Origin: ZC4RG19 sp017577565
GTDB lineage: Bacteria > Actinomycetota > Acidimicrobiia > Acidimicrobiales > VFJN01
NCBI GenBank assembly: GCA_047459075.1
Contig: VSCH01000001.1
Span: forward strand, 62,001-126,000
Reading direction: 5' to 3'
DNA: 64,000 nt
Both the position numbers and the translations under genes were made by a program. Shown here piece after piece: positions 8,959 to 17,395 of the stretch; the first letter of the stretch is position 1, and each line of letters starts with the position of its first letter. The notes below the pieces were generated by a model. That model did no database searches. It was not told where the DNA came from and saw only the letters and a program-made list of their open reading frames with translations.

Positions 8959-9295
8959 CGGCGCCGCGGCCCGATCGCCGCGATCGGCGCCCGGTCCGCT
9001 CGCCCGCGCCGGGGCCCGGGGCCCGCCGGCCGGGAGCGCGGTGCGCCGCCGGTGACCGCCCCGCCGCCAGGGTCGAGAGGGCCCGCCGCCCTCCGACGGC
9101 GCCCCGCCGGTCCCCGCCGTGGCCGGGCGCCGCGCGACTCGCTCGTCGACCCCGGGGCGGTCCTTCGCACCGCGCTCCCGGTGTGCCCTCACGGTACGGC
9201 CGGGCCGTGACCGGGCCATCGGGGTCACCCCCGGGCGCGGGACGCCGGCCGGGGGAACGTCCTCGGTCGGTGGCCGGCGACTGCGGGGCGGTCGG

Positions 9296-10603
9296 TCAGG
9301 CGAAGGCCGGCTCGACGCCGATGGCGTCGTAGACGGCGGCGACGAGGCCCCGGCTGCGGGGGTCGCCGGAGAGGTTGGCGACCATGCGGTTCATCACGTA
9401 GCCGAACCCCAGCCCGTTCTCGGGGTCGGCGAAGCCGACCGACCCACCGGCGCCGGCGTGGCCGAACGACCGCGGCGAGCCGTAGGGCGAGAAGTCCGAC
9501 GAGAGCATGTAGCCCAGCCCGAACGTCGTCTCGAGGACGAGCACCCGGTCGCTGCCCTCGGTCTGGCGGGCGGTGGCGACGGCGAGCTGCTCGGGCGTGA
9601 GCAGCGGTCCGGCGTCCGCGCCCTCCACCGGCCCGATCGTCGCCGCGTACATGCGGGCGAGGCTCCGGGCGGTGGTCACGCCGTTGGCGGCGGGCAGCTC
9701 GGCGGCCCGGACCCGGGGGTCGTTGAACACGCCGTCGCCGACCAGCGGCAGGGCGGTCGACCCGCCGAGCGCCCGGAGCAGCAGCGAGTCGGGGCCGAGC
9801 AGCGCCTCGACCGTCGCCACGAGGTCGCCGGGCCGCTCGGCGCCGGGCGTCTCGGCGCCCATGCCCGGCGCGTGGGCCTGCGCCTCGGCCGCCGGGACGG
9901 CGTCGCGCTCCCGGGCGGGGCGCAGGCCCCGGTTGGTCAGCGGCGCCACCCGGCCCTGCTGGTCGTCGGGCAGCCCGATCCAGAGCTCCAGCCCGAGCGG
10001 CCGGGCGACCTCCTCGGCGAAGAACGTCCCCAGGCTGCGCCCGGTGACGCGCCGCACGACCTCGCCCACGAGCCAGCCGTAGGTCACGGCGTGGTAGCCG
10101 TGGGCCGTGCCGGGCTCCCACACCGGGGCCATGGCGGCCAGGGCCTCGACCGGTCGCTCCCAGTCGAGCAGCTCCTCCAGCCCGAGCGGCGCCTCGACGT
10201 ACGGCAGGCCGGCCTTGTGGCACAGCAGCCAGCGGACGGGGATGTCGGCCTTGCCCGCGCGGCCGAACTCGGGCCAGTAGGAGGCCACCGGGGCGTCGAG
10301 GTCGAGCTCGCCCCGCTGGGCGAGCAGGTGCGCGCAGAGGGCCGTGGCACCCTTGGTGGACGAGAAGACCAGCTGCAGCGTGTCCTCGGTGTAGGGGGCG
10401 CCGGTGGCGGCGTCGGCCACGCCGCCCCACAGGTCGACGACCGTGCGGCCGTCGTGCACGAGCGCGAAGGCCGCCCCGACCTCCCCGTGCTCGGTGAAGT
10501 TGCGGGCGAAGGCGTCGAGGACGCCCTCGTAGCCCGGGGCGATGCGCCCGTTGATGCCCAGCCGCCCGCCCGGCGTGTCGACCTCGACGGCGACGTCGTC
10601 CAT
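9296..10603 (-). CDS. Serine hydrolase, class C beta-lactamase / EstB-like
   Basis: 435 residues; ATG 10603 is preceded by AGGGGGG at good spacing, which decides against a start 17 codons upstream. Nucleophile motif SSTKGATALCAHL (SxxK as STKG) near residue 80, tyrosine motif GYHAVTYGWLVGEVVRR, and GHAGAGGSVGFADPENGLGFGYVMNRM at the C-terminus. No signal peptide. In related carboxylesterases SxxK-Tyr cleaves short-chain esters. It is the second member of this family within 9 kb; the two share architecture but clearly differ in length and loops. Co-oriented with the cysteine-synthase-like gene upstream. Confidence 0.87.
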   Translation of the reverse strand: MDDVAVEVDTPGGRLGINGRIAPGYEGVLDAFARNFTEHGEVGAAFALVHDGRTVVDLWGGVADAATGAPYTEDTLQLVFSSTKGATALCAHLLAQRGELDLDAPVASYWPEFGRAGKADIPVRWLLCHKAGLPYVEAPLGLEELLDWERPVEALAAMAPVWEPGTAHGYHAVTYGWLVGEVVRRVTGRSLGTFFAEEVARPLGLELWIGLPDDQQGRVAPLTNRGLRPARERDAVPAAEAQAHAPGMGAETPGAERPGDLVATVEALLGPDSLLLRALGGSTALPLVGDGVFNDPRVRAAELPAANGVTTARSLARMYAATIGPVEGADAGPLLTPEQLAVATARQTEGSDRVLVLETTFGLGYMLSSDFSPYGSPRSFGHAGAGGSVGFADPENGLGFGYVMNRMVANLSGDPRSRGLVAAVYDAIGVEPAFA

Positions 10604-10679
10604 GCTGCGCCCCCCTGTCGGTGTGAACGTCGCCACAGGCTGCCAAGCGTGCACTGCCCGTGCAACGAGCAGCCGGGGG

Positions 10680-11645
10680 TCAGGGCGTGCGCAGGTCGTC
10701 GAAGAGGTCGGTGGAGAAGTAGCGCTCCATCCGGTCGCAGGCGACCGTGGCGACGTGGTGGCCGGGGCCCAGCGCGCGGGCCAGGCGGCGGGCGCCCGCC
10801 AGGTTCAGGCCGCTGGAGGGCCCGACCGGGAACCCCCGGGCGGCGAGCTCGCGGGCGGCGGCCATCGCCTCGGCCCGGGGGACGGCGATGGGCGGGTGCC
10901 CGCCGAGGGCCTCCTCGTCGAGCAGCCCCGACAGGCAGTCGACGACGCCGGGGATGCCGAGGCACGTCGGCCCGCCCTGCTCGGCGTCGACCGTCTCGCC
11001 GGCCACCACGACCCGGGCGACGGTGGCGCCCGGGTTGGCGTCCCGCACCACCCGGCCGACCCCCATGAGCGTGCCGGCCGTGCCCACCGCGGCCACGAAC
11101 CCGTCGACGGTCGCGCCGGCGGCGCCCACCGCGGCCAGCAGCTCCGGCCCGGTGCGGGCCTCGTGGGCGGCGGCGTTGGCCGGGTTGGTGAACTGCCGGG
11201 GCAGGAAGACGTCGGGCTCGCGGGCGGCCAGCCGCTCGGCCTCGGCGATCGCCCCCGGCATGCCGCCGTCACCCGGCGACAGCGCCACCTCCCCGCCGAA
11301 CCGGCGGATGATCATCACCCGCTCGTCGGACACGCCCTCGGGGAGGACGGCGACGAACCGCACGCCGAGCGCCGCGCACGCCATGGCGAAGGCGATCGAC
11401 GTCGAGCCGCTTGACGCCTCGACCACCGTCGTGCCCGGCCCGACCCGACCGTCCTCCACCGCCCGGGCCAGGACGTGGGCCGCGAACCGGTCCTTGGTCG
11501 ACCCGCTGGGCAGCTGGTACTCGAGCTTCAGCCAGATCGTGCAGCCCGAGGGGTCGTCGAGCGGGACGGTGGGCGTCTCGGCCGCCAGCAGGGGCGCGAG
11601 CCGGGCCGGGTCGAACGTCCTCGTCGCCGGTCGCAGCTCGGTCAC
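10680..11645 (-). CDS. PLP-dependent cysteine synthase family protein
   Basis: 321 residues from GTG 11645, with GGGAG ten bases upstream; GTG 11666 would add seven residues. The PLP lysine is in LPSGSTKDRFA, the substrate-binding loop in EASSGSTSIAFAMA, and the phosphate cradle in VGTAGTLMGVGR. It is closest to the diverged cysteine-synthase/cystathionine-beta-synthase group, where K-D-R replaces the K-D-R/V of CysK. The usual CysK C-terminal PTS(G/S)GxN element is present as GPSSGLN. Likely cytoplasmic sulfur amino acid metabolism, perhaps a cysteine lyase. No cysE or other sulfur gene is adjacent. Confidence 0.85.
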   Translation of the reverse strand: MTELRPATRTFDPARLAPLLAAETPTVPLDDPSGCTIWLKLEYQLPSGSTKDRFAAHVLARAVEDGRVGPGTTVVEASSGSTSIAFAMACAALGVRFVAVLPEGVSDERVMIIRRFGGEVALSPGDGGMPGAIAEAERLAAREPDVFLPRQFTNPANAAAHEARTGPELLAAVGAAGATVDGFVAAVGTAGTLMGVGRVVRDANPGATVARVVVAGETVDAEQGGPTCLGIPGVVDCLSGLLDEEALGGHPPIAVPRAEAMAAARELAARGFPVGPSSGLNLAGARRLARALGPGHHVATVACDRMERYFSTDLFDDLRTP

Positions 11646-11716
11646 CGGGGAGATGCTCCCACGCACCCGTCCCGGCGGGCGAGGTGGCCGGCCGCGGCGC
11701 GGGTCACGCCGCCGGC

Positions 11717-12523
11717 TCAGTCGTCGTCCACGGGGCCGACGGCCCGGGCCAGCGCGGCCCGCTCGGCCTCGGTGCCCTCCCGCTCGAGCTCGGCCCGGGC
11801 GGCGTCGAGGACCGCCCGCTCGACGCGGTAGGCGACGAGCTGGCCGACGATGCCGGCCAGGGCCCGGATGGAGGCCGCGACCCGCTCGGCCCGCTCGTCC
11901 TCGTCCGGACCGCCCCGGTCGCGCCCGGCCGGACGCCCCCGGCGCAGGCGGGCGCCGACCAGCGTCGACCAGGCGTCGATGACGTCGCGGGCCAGCGCCT
12001 CGGACGCCTCCAGCGGCCGGCGGGCGATGCGCATGAGGTCGTCCAGCGACAGCCCGACCCCCAGCAGCACGAGGACGTTGCGGACGACGCGGACGTCCGC
12101 GTCGGTGTAGCGGTCGCCCTCGTCGGTGTGGTGGGGCCGCAGCAGCCCCGAGGCCTCGAAGGCCCGCAGCACCTCGACCGGCACGCCGCTGCGCTCGGCC
12201 ACCTCGTCGAGGCGCAGCACCTCGCGCTCCTCCACCAGCGCGACCGGGGCCTCGGCGCCCTCGTCGAGCGCCTCGGCGATCATCCGCAGGGTGAAGCCCC
12301 GCTCCTTCAGGTGGCGGATGTGCAGCAGCCGCTCGCGGTGGTGGTCGCCGTACCAGGCCCGGCGGCCCTCGTGCCGGGGTGGGGGCAGCAGGCCCTTCGA
12401 CTGGTACGACCGCAGCAGCTGCACGCTGATGCCGACCTCGGCCGCCAGCTCCTCGGCGGTGTAGCGCGCCCCCGGCGGGCGCTCGTGCCCAGACCCCTCG
12501 ACCACGGCCACGACCTCGTCCAC
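11717..12523 (-). CDS. Tandem MerR-family transcriptional regulator
   Basis: 268 residues from GTG 12523, preceded by GGAGGGGGACGA, so the long upstream extension of the frame is not coding. Two winged-helix MerR modules follow one another: residues 20-86 (YTAEELAAEVGISVQLLRSY...LKERGFTLRMIAEAL) and 103-167 (LRLDEVAERSGVPVEVLRAF...LLGVGLSLDDLMRIA). Usual MerR proteins have one such module plus an effector or dimerisation tail. Here the tail (170-268) is helical and highly charged. There are no cysteines, so a metal effector is unlikely. It is divergent from the fatty acid synthesis operon with 176 bases between, which makes it the likely regulator of that operon. That role is inference from position. 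Confidence 0.85.
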   Translation of the reverse strand: MDEVVAVVEGSGHERPPGARYTAEELAAEVGISVQLLRSYQSKGLLPPPRHEGRRAWYGDHHRERLLHIRHLKERGFTLRMIAEALDEGAEAPVALVEEREVLRLDEVAERSGVPVEVLRAFEASGLLRPHHTDEGDRYTDADVRVVRNVLVLLGVGLSLDDLMRIARRPLEASEALARDVIDAWSTLVGARLRRGRPAGRDRGGPDEDERAERVAASIRALAGIVGQLVAYRVERAVLDAARAELEREGTEAERAALARAVGPVDDD

Positions 12524-12699
12524 TCGTCCCCCTCCCGCGCCCGGTGCCGCGCCCCGGGGCCCGACCGGCCGGTCCCGCCGGCCGGTCGACTTCGACGAAG
12601 TTCTAGAAGCTTTCCACGGATCCGTGTAACCATCGGGACCACGGCGGGTCAGATCCCCTCGGTTCTCGCCCCTTCGCGACCCGCTGGAGGATCCCACAC
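12524..12699. promoter_or_regulatory. Divergent control region of the MerR gene and FAS operon with nested palindromes
   Basis: Three symmetrical elements sit in the 176-base spacer. CGACCGGCCGG (12562-12572) repeats inverted at 12578-12588. CTTCGACGAAG (12590-12600) abuts TTCTAGAA (12601-12608), both near-perfect or perfect palindromes. CACGGATCCGTG is a perfect 12-bp palindrome at 12615-12626. The middle elements are AT-richer than the surroundings. The MerR ribosome site lies at 12527-12535 and the fabD site (CTGGAGG) at 12683-12689. The elements are candidate operators for the tandem MerR protein. I could not choose a -35/-10 pair with confidence. Confidence 0.6.
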
Positions 12700-13638
12700 G
12701 TGTCGTTCGCCGCGATCTTTCCCGGCCAGGGTGCCGCCGTCCCCGGCGCCGGCGCGGCCTGGGTCGACCACGCCGCTTGGCGCGTGGTCACCGACGCCGA
12801 GGCGGCGGTCGACCGCCCGCTGGCCCGGCTGCTGCTCGACGCCGACGCCGACGAGCTGTCGACCACCTACGCCAGCCAGCTCGCCGTCCTGCTCACCTCG
12901 CTCGTCGCCTGGCGGGCGATCGAGGACGCCCTCGGCCGGCCGGTGCCCGTCGCCTTCGCCGGCCACTCGCTCGGCCAGATCACGGCGCTCCTCGCCGCCG
13001 GAGCCGTCGACCCGGCCGACGGGTACCGGCTCGCCGTCCGCCGGGCCGAGCTGAGCCAGCGGTCGGCCGACGCCCGCCCCGGCCGCATGGCCGCCCTCGT
13101 CGGCGCCGACCCCGAGGTGGCCGCGGCGGTCTGCGCCGAGGTCGACGACGTGTGGGTCGCCAACGACAACGCCCCCGGCCAGGTCGTGATCGCCGGCACG
13201 CCCGCCGGGCTCGAGGCCGCGGCCGAGCGGGCCCGGGCCGCCGGCGTCCGCCGGGTCATGCCCCTCGACGTCGGGCACGCGTTCCACACGCCGCTGCTCG
13301 CCGACGCCGCCGCCGACCTGCGGCCGCTGCTCGACGAGACCGCCTTCCGCGAGCCCACCGCCCCGATCGTCGCCAACACCGACGCCGCCGCCCACACCGA
13401 CCCGGCCGGGTGGCCCGAGCGCCTGGCCCGCCACCTGACCGAGCCCGTGCGCTGGCGCGAGTCCCAGCGCACCCTCGCCGGGCTCGGGGCCACGACCTTC
13501 GTCGAGGTCGGCCCGGGCAAGGTCCTGGCCGGGCTGGCCAAGCGGACCGTCCCCGACGTCACCGTCGTCAACGTCGCCACCCCCGACGACGTCGAGACGC
13601 TGGCCGAGGCCCTCGCCCCGACGGGAGCGGCCCGATGA
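12700..13638 (+). CDS. fabD: Malonyl-CoA:ACP malonyltransferase (FabD)
   Basis: 312 residues, GTG 12700 with CTGGAGG about ten bases upstream. The nucleophile elbow GHSLGQITAL carries the catalytic serine, the N-terminus has the FPGQGA oxyanion motif, the catalytic His lies in GHAFHTPLL, and VGPGKVLAGL closes the domain. It loads malonyl groups on the acyl carrier protein encoded four genes later. First gene of the operon; its stop overlaps the next start (ATGA). Confidence 0.96.
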   Translation: MSFAAIFPGQGAAVPGAGAAWVDHAAWRVVTDAEAAVDRPLARLLLDADADELSTTYASQLAVLLTSLVAWRAIEDALGRPVPVAFAGHSLGQITALLAAGAVDPADGYRLAVRRAELSQRSADARPGRMAALVGADPEVAAAVCAEVDDVWVANDNAPGQVVIAGTPAGLEAAAERARAAGVRRVMPLDVGHAFHTPLLADAAADLRPLLDETAFREPTAPIVANTDAAAHTDPAGWPERLARHLTEPVRWRESQRTLAGLGATTFVEVGPGKVLAGLAKRTVPDVTVVNVATPDDVETLAEALAPTGAAR

Positions 13639-13982
13639 CCGCGCTCGAGATCGACCGCGGCGACCACCGGCGCGACCCCGGCGGCCCGCCCCCGGTGCAC
13701 GACGTCGCCGAGCTGACCACCGTCTGCGCCGAGGAGGTGCACGTGCCCGAGCGACTCATCGCCGCCCCGGCGGCCGGGGTGTTCCAGGCCGCACCGCCCG
13801 AGGTCGTCACCGCCGAGGGCGAGATCGTGCACGCCGGCCAGGTCGTCGGCTCGATCGTGCTGACCGACGGGACGGTCGAGGTCACGAGCGCCCACACGGG
13901 GTTCCTCATGGGCCTGCTCGCCATGCCCGGCGAGCGGGTCCGGGCCGACCAGCCGCTCGCCTGGGTCCGGGTCGTCGCGTGA
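13635..13982 (+). CDS. Biotinyl/lipoyl-domain-like protein lacking the modified lysine (AccB-like)
   Basis: 115 residues; ATG 13635 overlaps the fabD stop and the TGA at 13980-13982 overlaps the fabH start. Residues about 42-113 follow the barrel-sandwich pattern of biotin carboxyl carrier proteins: APAAGVFQAAPP (compare APxxGTFYxxPSP), HAGQVVGSIV, then GFLMGLLAMPGERVRADQPLAWV (compare GxVxxILVxxGQPVEFxQPLxxI). The hairpin that normally presents EAMKM reads LTDGTVEVTS. The whole protein contains no lysine, so it cannot be biotinylated or lipoylated. It may be a structural partner of the carboxyltransferase three genes after fabH, or a relic. The family resemblance is by pattern only; function unknown. 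Confidence 0.75.
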   Translation: MTALEIDRGDHRRDPGGPPPVHDVAELTTVCAEEVHVPERLIAAPAAGVFQAAPPEVVTAEGEIVHAGQVVGSIVLTDGTVEVTSAHTGFLMGLLAMPGERVRADQPLAWVRVVA

Positions 13983-15094
13983 GCGTCCTCACCGCGGGCG
14001 CCGCCCACCCCGCCACCCCCGCCCTGGCGCCGAGCGGGGGCGTCCGGGTGATCGGCTGGGGCGCCGCCGTCCCCGAGCACCGGGTGACCAACCACGACCT
14101 CACCCGCCACCTCGACACCTCCGACGAGTGGATCGTCGAGCGCTCCGGCATCCGCGAGCGCCGCTGGGCCGGCCCCGGCGAGTCCACCGGCCACCTGGCG
14201 GTCGCCGCCTGCCGGGCCGCGCTCGACCGGGCGGGCACCCGGCCCGACCAGCTCGACGCCGTGCTGCTCGCCACGACGACGCCGGACCACCCGGTGCCGT
14301 CGACGGCCGCCGAGGTGGCGGCCGCGCTGGGCACGACCGCCGGCGCCTTCGACATCAACGCCGCCTGCGCCGGCTTCGTCTACGGGCTGACCGTCGCGGC
14401 CGGGCTGATGACGGCCGGGGTCGCCCGCACGGTGCTGGTCGCCGGCGCCGACGTCATCACCAGCATCCTCGACAAGGGCGACCGCCAGACCGCCGTCCTC
14501 TTCGGCGACGGCGCCGGCGCGGTCGTGCTGGCGGCCGGCGACCCGGCCGAGACCGGCGACCCCGGCGAGACGGGCGCCGGCCCGACGGTCGCCGGGCCGC
14601 CCGGCCTGGTGGCCTGCGACCTGGCCGGCGACCCCGGCGGCGTCGACCTGCTGGTCGTGCCGGCGGGCGGCAGCGCCCGGCCGGCGTCGGCCGAGACCGT
14701 CGCCGCCGGCGAGCACCACCTGCGCATGGACGGCCGGGAGGTGTTCCGCCGAGCCGTGCGGGCCGTGGAGGCGTCGATCGAGCGCACCCTCGCCCGGGCC
14801 GGCTGCTCGCCGGAGGACGTGGCGCTCTTCGTCCCCCACCAGGCGAACGCCCGGATCGTCGAGGCCGTGCTCGCCCGCACCGGCCTCGACCCGGCGCGCA
14901 CGCTGTCGACCATCGACCGCTACGGGAACACCTCGGCCAGCTCGATCCCCATCGCCCTCAGCGAGGCCGCCGACGCCGGTACGGTCGCGCCCGGCGATCT
15001 CGTGCTCATGTCCGGGTTCGGTGCCGGCCTGACCGTCGGCACCGCGCTCTGGCGCTGGGGCACCCTCACACCTGCGGGAGGCGACGATGTCTGA
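13979..15094 (+). CDS. fabH: Beta-ketoacyl-ACP synthase III (FabH)
   Basis: 371 residues, GTG 13979. Catalytic triad visible: Cys in INAACAGFVYG, His in FVPHQANARI, Asn in RYGNTSASSIP. The N-terminus shows the family's TSDEWI..RSGIRER segment. An Ala/Gly/Pro-rich insert of about 30 residues near 190-220 (AGDPAETGDPGETGAG...) makes it longer than the usual 320-340. FabH condenses acyl-CoA with malonyl-ACP to start chains. Overlaps the genes on both sides. Confidence 0.95.
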   Translation: MSVLTAGAAHPATPALAPSGGVRVIGWGAAVPEHRVTNHDLTRHLDTSDEWIVERSGIRERRWAGPGESTGHLAVAACRAALDRAGTRPDQLDAVLLATTTPDHPVPSTAAEVAAALGTTAGAFDINAACAGFVYGLTVAAGLMTAGVARTVLVAGADVITSILDKGDRQTAVLFGDGAGAVVLAAGDPAETGDPGETGAGPTVAGPPGLVACDLAGDPGGVDLLVVPAGGSARPASAETVAAGEHHLRMDGREVFRRAVRAVEASIERTLARAGCSPEDVALFVPHQANARIVEAVLARTGLDPARTLSTIDRYGNTSASSIPIALSEAADAGTVAPGDLVLMSGFGAGLTVGTALWRWGTLTPAGGDDV

Positions 15095-15830
15095 GCGAGT
15101 CGCGTTGGTCACCGGTGCCTCCGGCGGCATCGGCTCGGCGTGCGCCCGCGCGCTCGCCGCCGCCGGCCACCGGGTCGCGGTCGGCTACGGCGCCTCGGCC
15201 GGCGCGGCCGACAAGGTGTGCGAGGCCATCGCCGCCGACGGCGGGACCGCCATGAGCGTGGCGATCGACGTCACCGGCCCCGAGTCGGTCGACGCGGCCT
15301 TCGCCGCCGTCGAGGAGGCCTGGGGCCCGGTCGAGGTCCTCGTCAACGCCGCCGGGGTCAACCGCGACAAGCTGGCGGTCCAGCTGCGGGACGAGGACTG
15401 GGCCCGCACGCTCGACACCGACCTCACCGGCCCGTTCCTCACCACCCGGCGGGCGCTGCGCCCGATGATCAAGGCCCGCTTCGGCCGCATCGTCAACGTC
15501 TCGTCGATCGTCGCCGCGACGGGGTCGGCCGGCCAGGCCAACTACGCCGCCGCCAAGGCCGGCCTCGTGGGCCTCAGCCGCTCGCTGGCCCGCGAGGTCG
15601 CCACCCGCAACATCACGGTCAACGTCGTCGAGCCGGGCCCCATCACCACCGCCATGACCGACGCGCTGCCCGAGCAGCGCCGCGAGGCCCTGGCCGCCGC
15701 CGTCCCCATGGGCCGGTTCGGCACGCCCGACGAGGTCGCCGCCGTCGTCGCCTTCCTGTGCAGCGACGCGGCCTCCTACGTCACCGGCGCCGTCGTGCCC
15801 GTCGACGGCGGCCTCGGCATGGGCCGCTGA
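15087..15830 (+). CDS. fabG: 3-oxoacyl-ACP reductase (FabG)
   Basis: 247 residues, typical length. NADPH loop VTGASGGIGSACA at the N-terminus, NAAG motif (LVNAAGVN), catalytic Ser in VSSIVA and YAAAK with catalytic Tyr and Lys near residues 153-157, and the C-terminal GxxxPVDGGLGMG. Reduces the beta-keto group in chain elongation. Starts 8 bases inside fabH, a sign of translational coupling. Confidence 0.95.
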   Translation: MSERVALVTGASGGIGSACARALAAAGHRVAVGYGASAGAADKVCEAIAADGGTAMSVAIDVTGPESVDAAFAAVEEAWGPVEVLVNAAGVNRDKLAVQLRDEDWARTLDTDLTGPFLTTRRALRPMIKARFGRIVNVSSIVAATGSAGQANYAAAKAGLVGLSRSLAREVATRNITVNVVEPGPITTAMTDALPEQRREALAAAVPMGRFGTPDEVAAVVAFLCSDAASYVTGAVVPVDGGLGMGR

Positions 15831-15878
15831 CCCCGAGATCGTCCCACCCGTCCCCGAACAGCAAGGAGACAACGGAAC

Positions 15879-16130
15879 ATGGATCGTGCAGCTGCGCTCG
15901 AGGCCCTGACCAAGGCCGCGGTCGAGGTCCTCTCGGTCGAGGCCGACCAGGTGACCGAGGACGCCTCGTTCGCCGACGACCTGGAGGCCGACAGCCTCGA
16001 CCTCGTCGAGCTCGTCATGCAGCTCGAGGACGCCCTCGACATCACCATCGACGAGGACGACCTCGGGGACGTCAAGACGGTCGGGGACGCCGTCGACCTG
16101 ATCGTGGCGGCCACGGCCGCCAAGGCATGA
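15879..16130 (+). CDS. acpP: Acyl carrier protein
   Basis: 83 residues, ATG 15879 with AAGGAG upstream, the clearest ribosome site in the operon, as expected for a highly expressed carrier. Phosphopantetheine serine in EADSLDLVELVM. Strongly acidic and four-helix in pattern. Its stop overlaps the fabF start (ATGA at 16127-16130). Confidence 0.97.
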   Translation: MDRAAALEALTKAAVEVLSVEADQVTEDASFADDLEADSLDLVELVMQLEDALDITIDEDDLGDVKTVGDAVDLIVAATAAKA

Positions 16131-17395
16131 CGGGCGCCGCCGGCGGGACCGGTTCGCCGACCGACCACCGGGGGCGGCGGCGCGTCGTCGTCACCGGCGT
16201 CGGGGTCAAGACGCCGTTCGGCCAGACGGTCGACGACCTCTGGGACGGGCTGCTCTCCGGGCGCAGCACGGCCCGGCCCATCACGCTGTTCGACGCGTCC
16301 GAGCACTCGGTCGGGTTCGCCTGCGAGGTGCCCGACTTCGACCCCGTGCCCTACGTCGGCCCCAAGGAGGTGCGCCGGACGGACCGCGCCGCGCTGCTCG
16401 GTGTCACCGCGGCCGCCGACGCCATCGCCGCCGCCACCGAGGCGGCGCCCTTCGACGTCGAGCCGCTGCGGTGCGGCGTCGTCGCCGGATCCGGCATCGG
16501 CGGCATCCGCACGCTCGAGGACCAGGTCGTCGGCTACGCCCACAAGGGGCCGTCGAAGGTCGGGCCCTTCCTCGTGCCGATGATGATGTCCAACGCCACC
16601 GCGGCGCTCATCGCCATCCGCCACGGCTTCACCGGGCCCAACACCTCGGTGTCCACCGCCTGCGCCACCGGGGCCCACGCCATCGGCGAGGGGGCCCGCC
16701 TGGTGCGCGAGGGCATGGCCGACGTCGTCGTGTGCGGCGGCACCGAGTCGTGCATCACCCCGGTGACCATCGCGGCGTTCGCCCGCATGGGGGCGCTGAG
16801 CCGCAACCCCGAGCCCGAGCGGGCCTCCCGGCCCTTCGACCGCGACCGGGACGGCTTCGTCATGGGCGAGGGCGCCGGGTTCGTCGTCCTCGAGCCCTAC
16901 GAGGCCGCGGTCGCCCGCGGCGTGCCGATCCTGGGCGAGGTCGCCGGCTACGGCATGACCTGCGACGCCCACCACATCACCGCGCCGGTCGAGGACGGCT
17001 CCGGCGCCGCGGCGGCCATCGAGATGGCGCTGGCCGACGCCGGCCTGCCCGCCTCGAGCATCGGGCACGTCAACGCGCACGGCACGTCGACGCCGCACAA
17101 CGACAGCGCCGAGGCCGCCGCCGTCGCCAAGGTGTTCGGCCCCGGCGCCGTGCCGGTCACCTCGAACAAGGGCGCCATCGGCCACCTCATCGGGGCCGCC
17201 GGCGCCGTCGAGGCCATCGCGGCGCTGCTGGCGGCCGACCGGGGCGTCGTGCCCCCGACCGCCAACCACGAGGGCACCGACCTGCCGGTCGACGTCGTGG
17301 CGGGCGAGCCCCGCGAGATCGGACGGGCGCCCGCCGTGTCGACGTCGTTCGCGTTCGGCGGCCACAACGTCGCCCTGGTGCTGAAGCCGCTGTGA
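16127..17395 (+). CDS. fabF: Beta-ketoacyl-ACP synthase II (FabF)
   Basis: 422 residues from ATG 16127. Thiolase-fold condensing enzyme: catalytic Cys in VSTACATGAHAIGEG, His in NAHGTSTPHNDSAE, second His in NKGAIGHLIGAAGAVE, and the C-terminal FAFGGHN. Elongates acyl chains on ACP. About 15 residues precede the first strand, slightly longer than usual. The stop overlaps the start of the carboxyltransferase gene. Confidence 0.96.
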   Translation: MTGAAGGTGSPTDHRGRRRVVVTGVGVKTPFGQTVDDLWDGLLSGRSTARPITLFDASEHSVGFACEVPDFDPVPYVGPKEVRRTDRAALLGVTAAADAIAAATEAAPFDVEPLRCGVVAGSGIGGIRTLEDQVVGYAHKGPSKVGPFLVPMMMSNATAALIAIRHGFTGPNTSVSTACATGAHAIGEGARLVREGMADVVVCGGTESCITPVTIAAFARMGALSRNPEPERASRPFDRDRDGFVMGEGAGFVVLEPYEAAVARGVPILGEVAGYGMTCDAHHITAPVEDGSGAAAAIEMALADAGLPASSIGHVNAHGTSTPHNDSAEAAAVAKVFGPGAVPVTSNKGAIGHLIGAAGAVEAIAALLAADRGVVPPTANHEGTDLPVDVVAGEPREIGRAPAVSTSFAFGGHNVALVLKPL

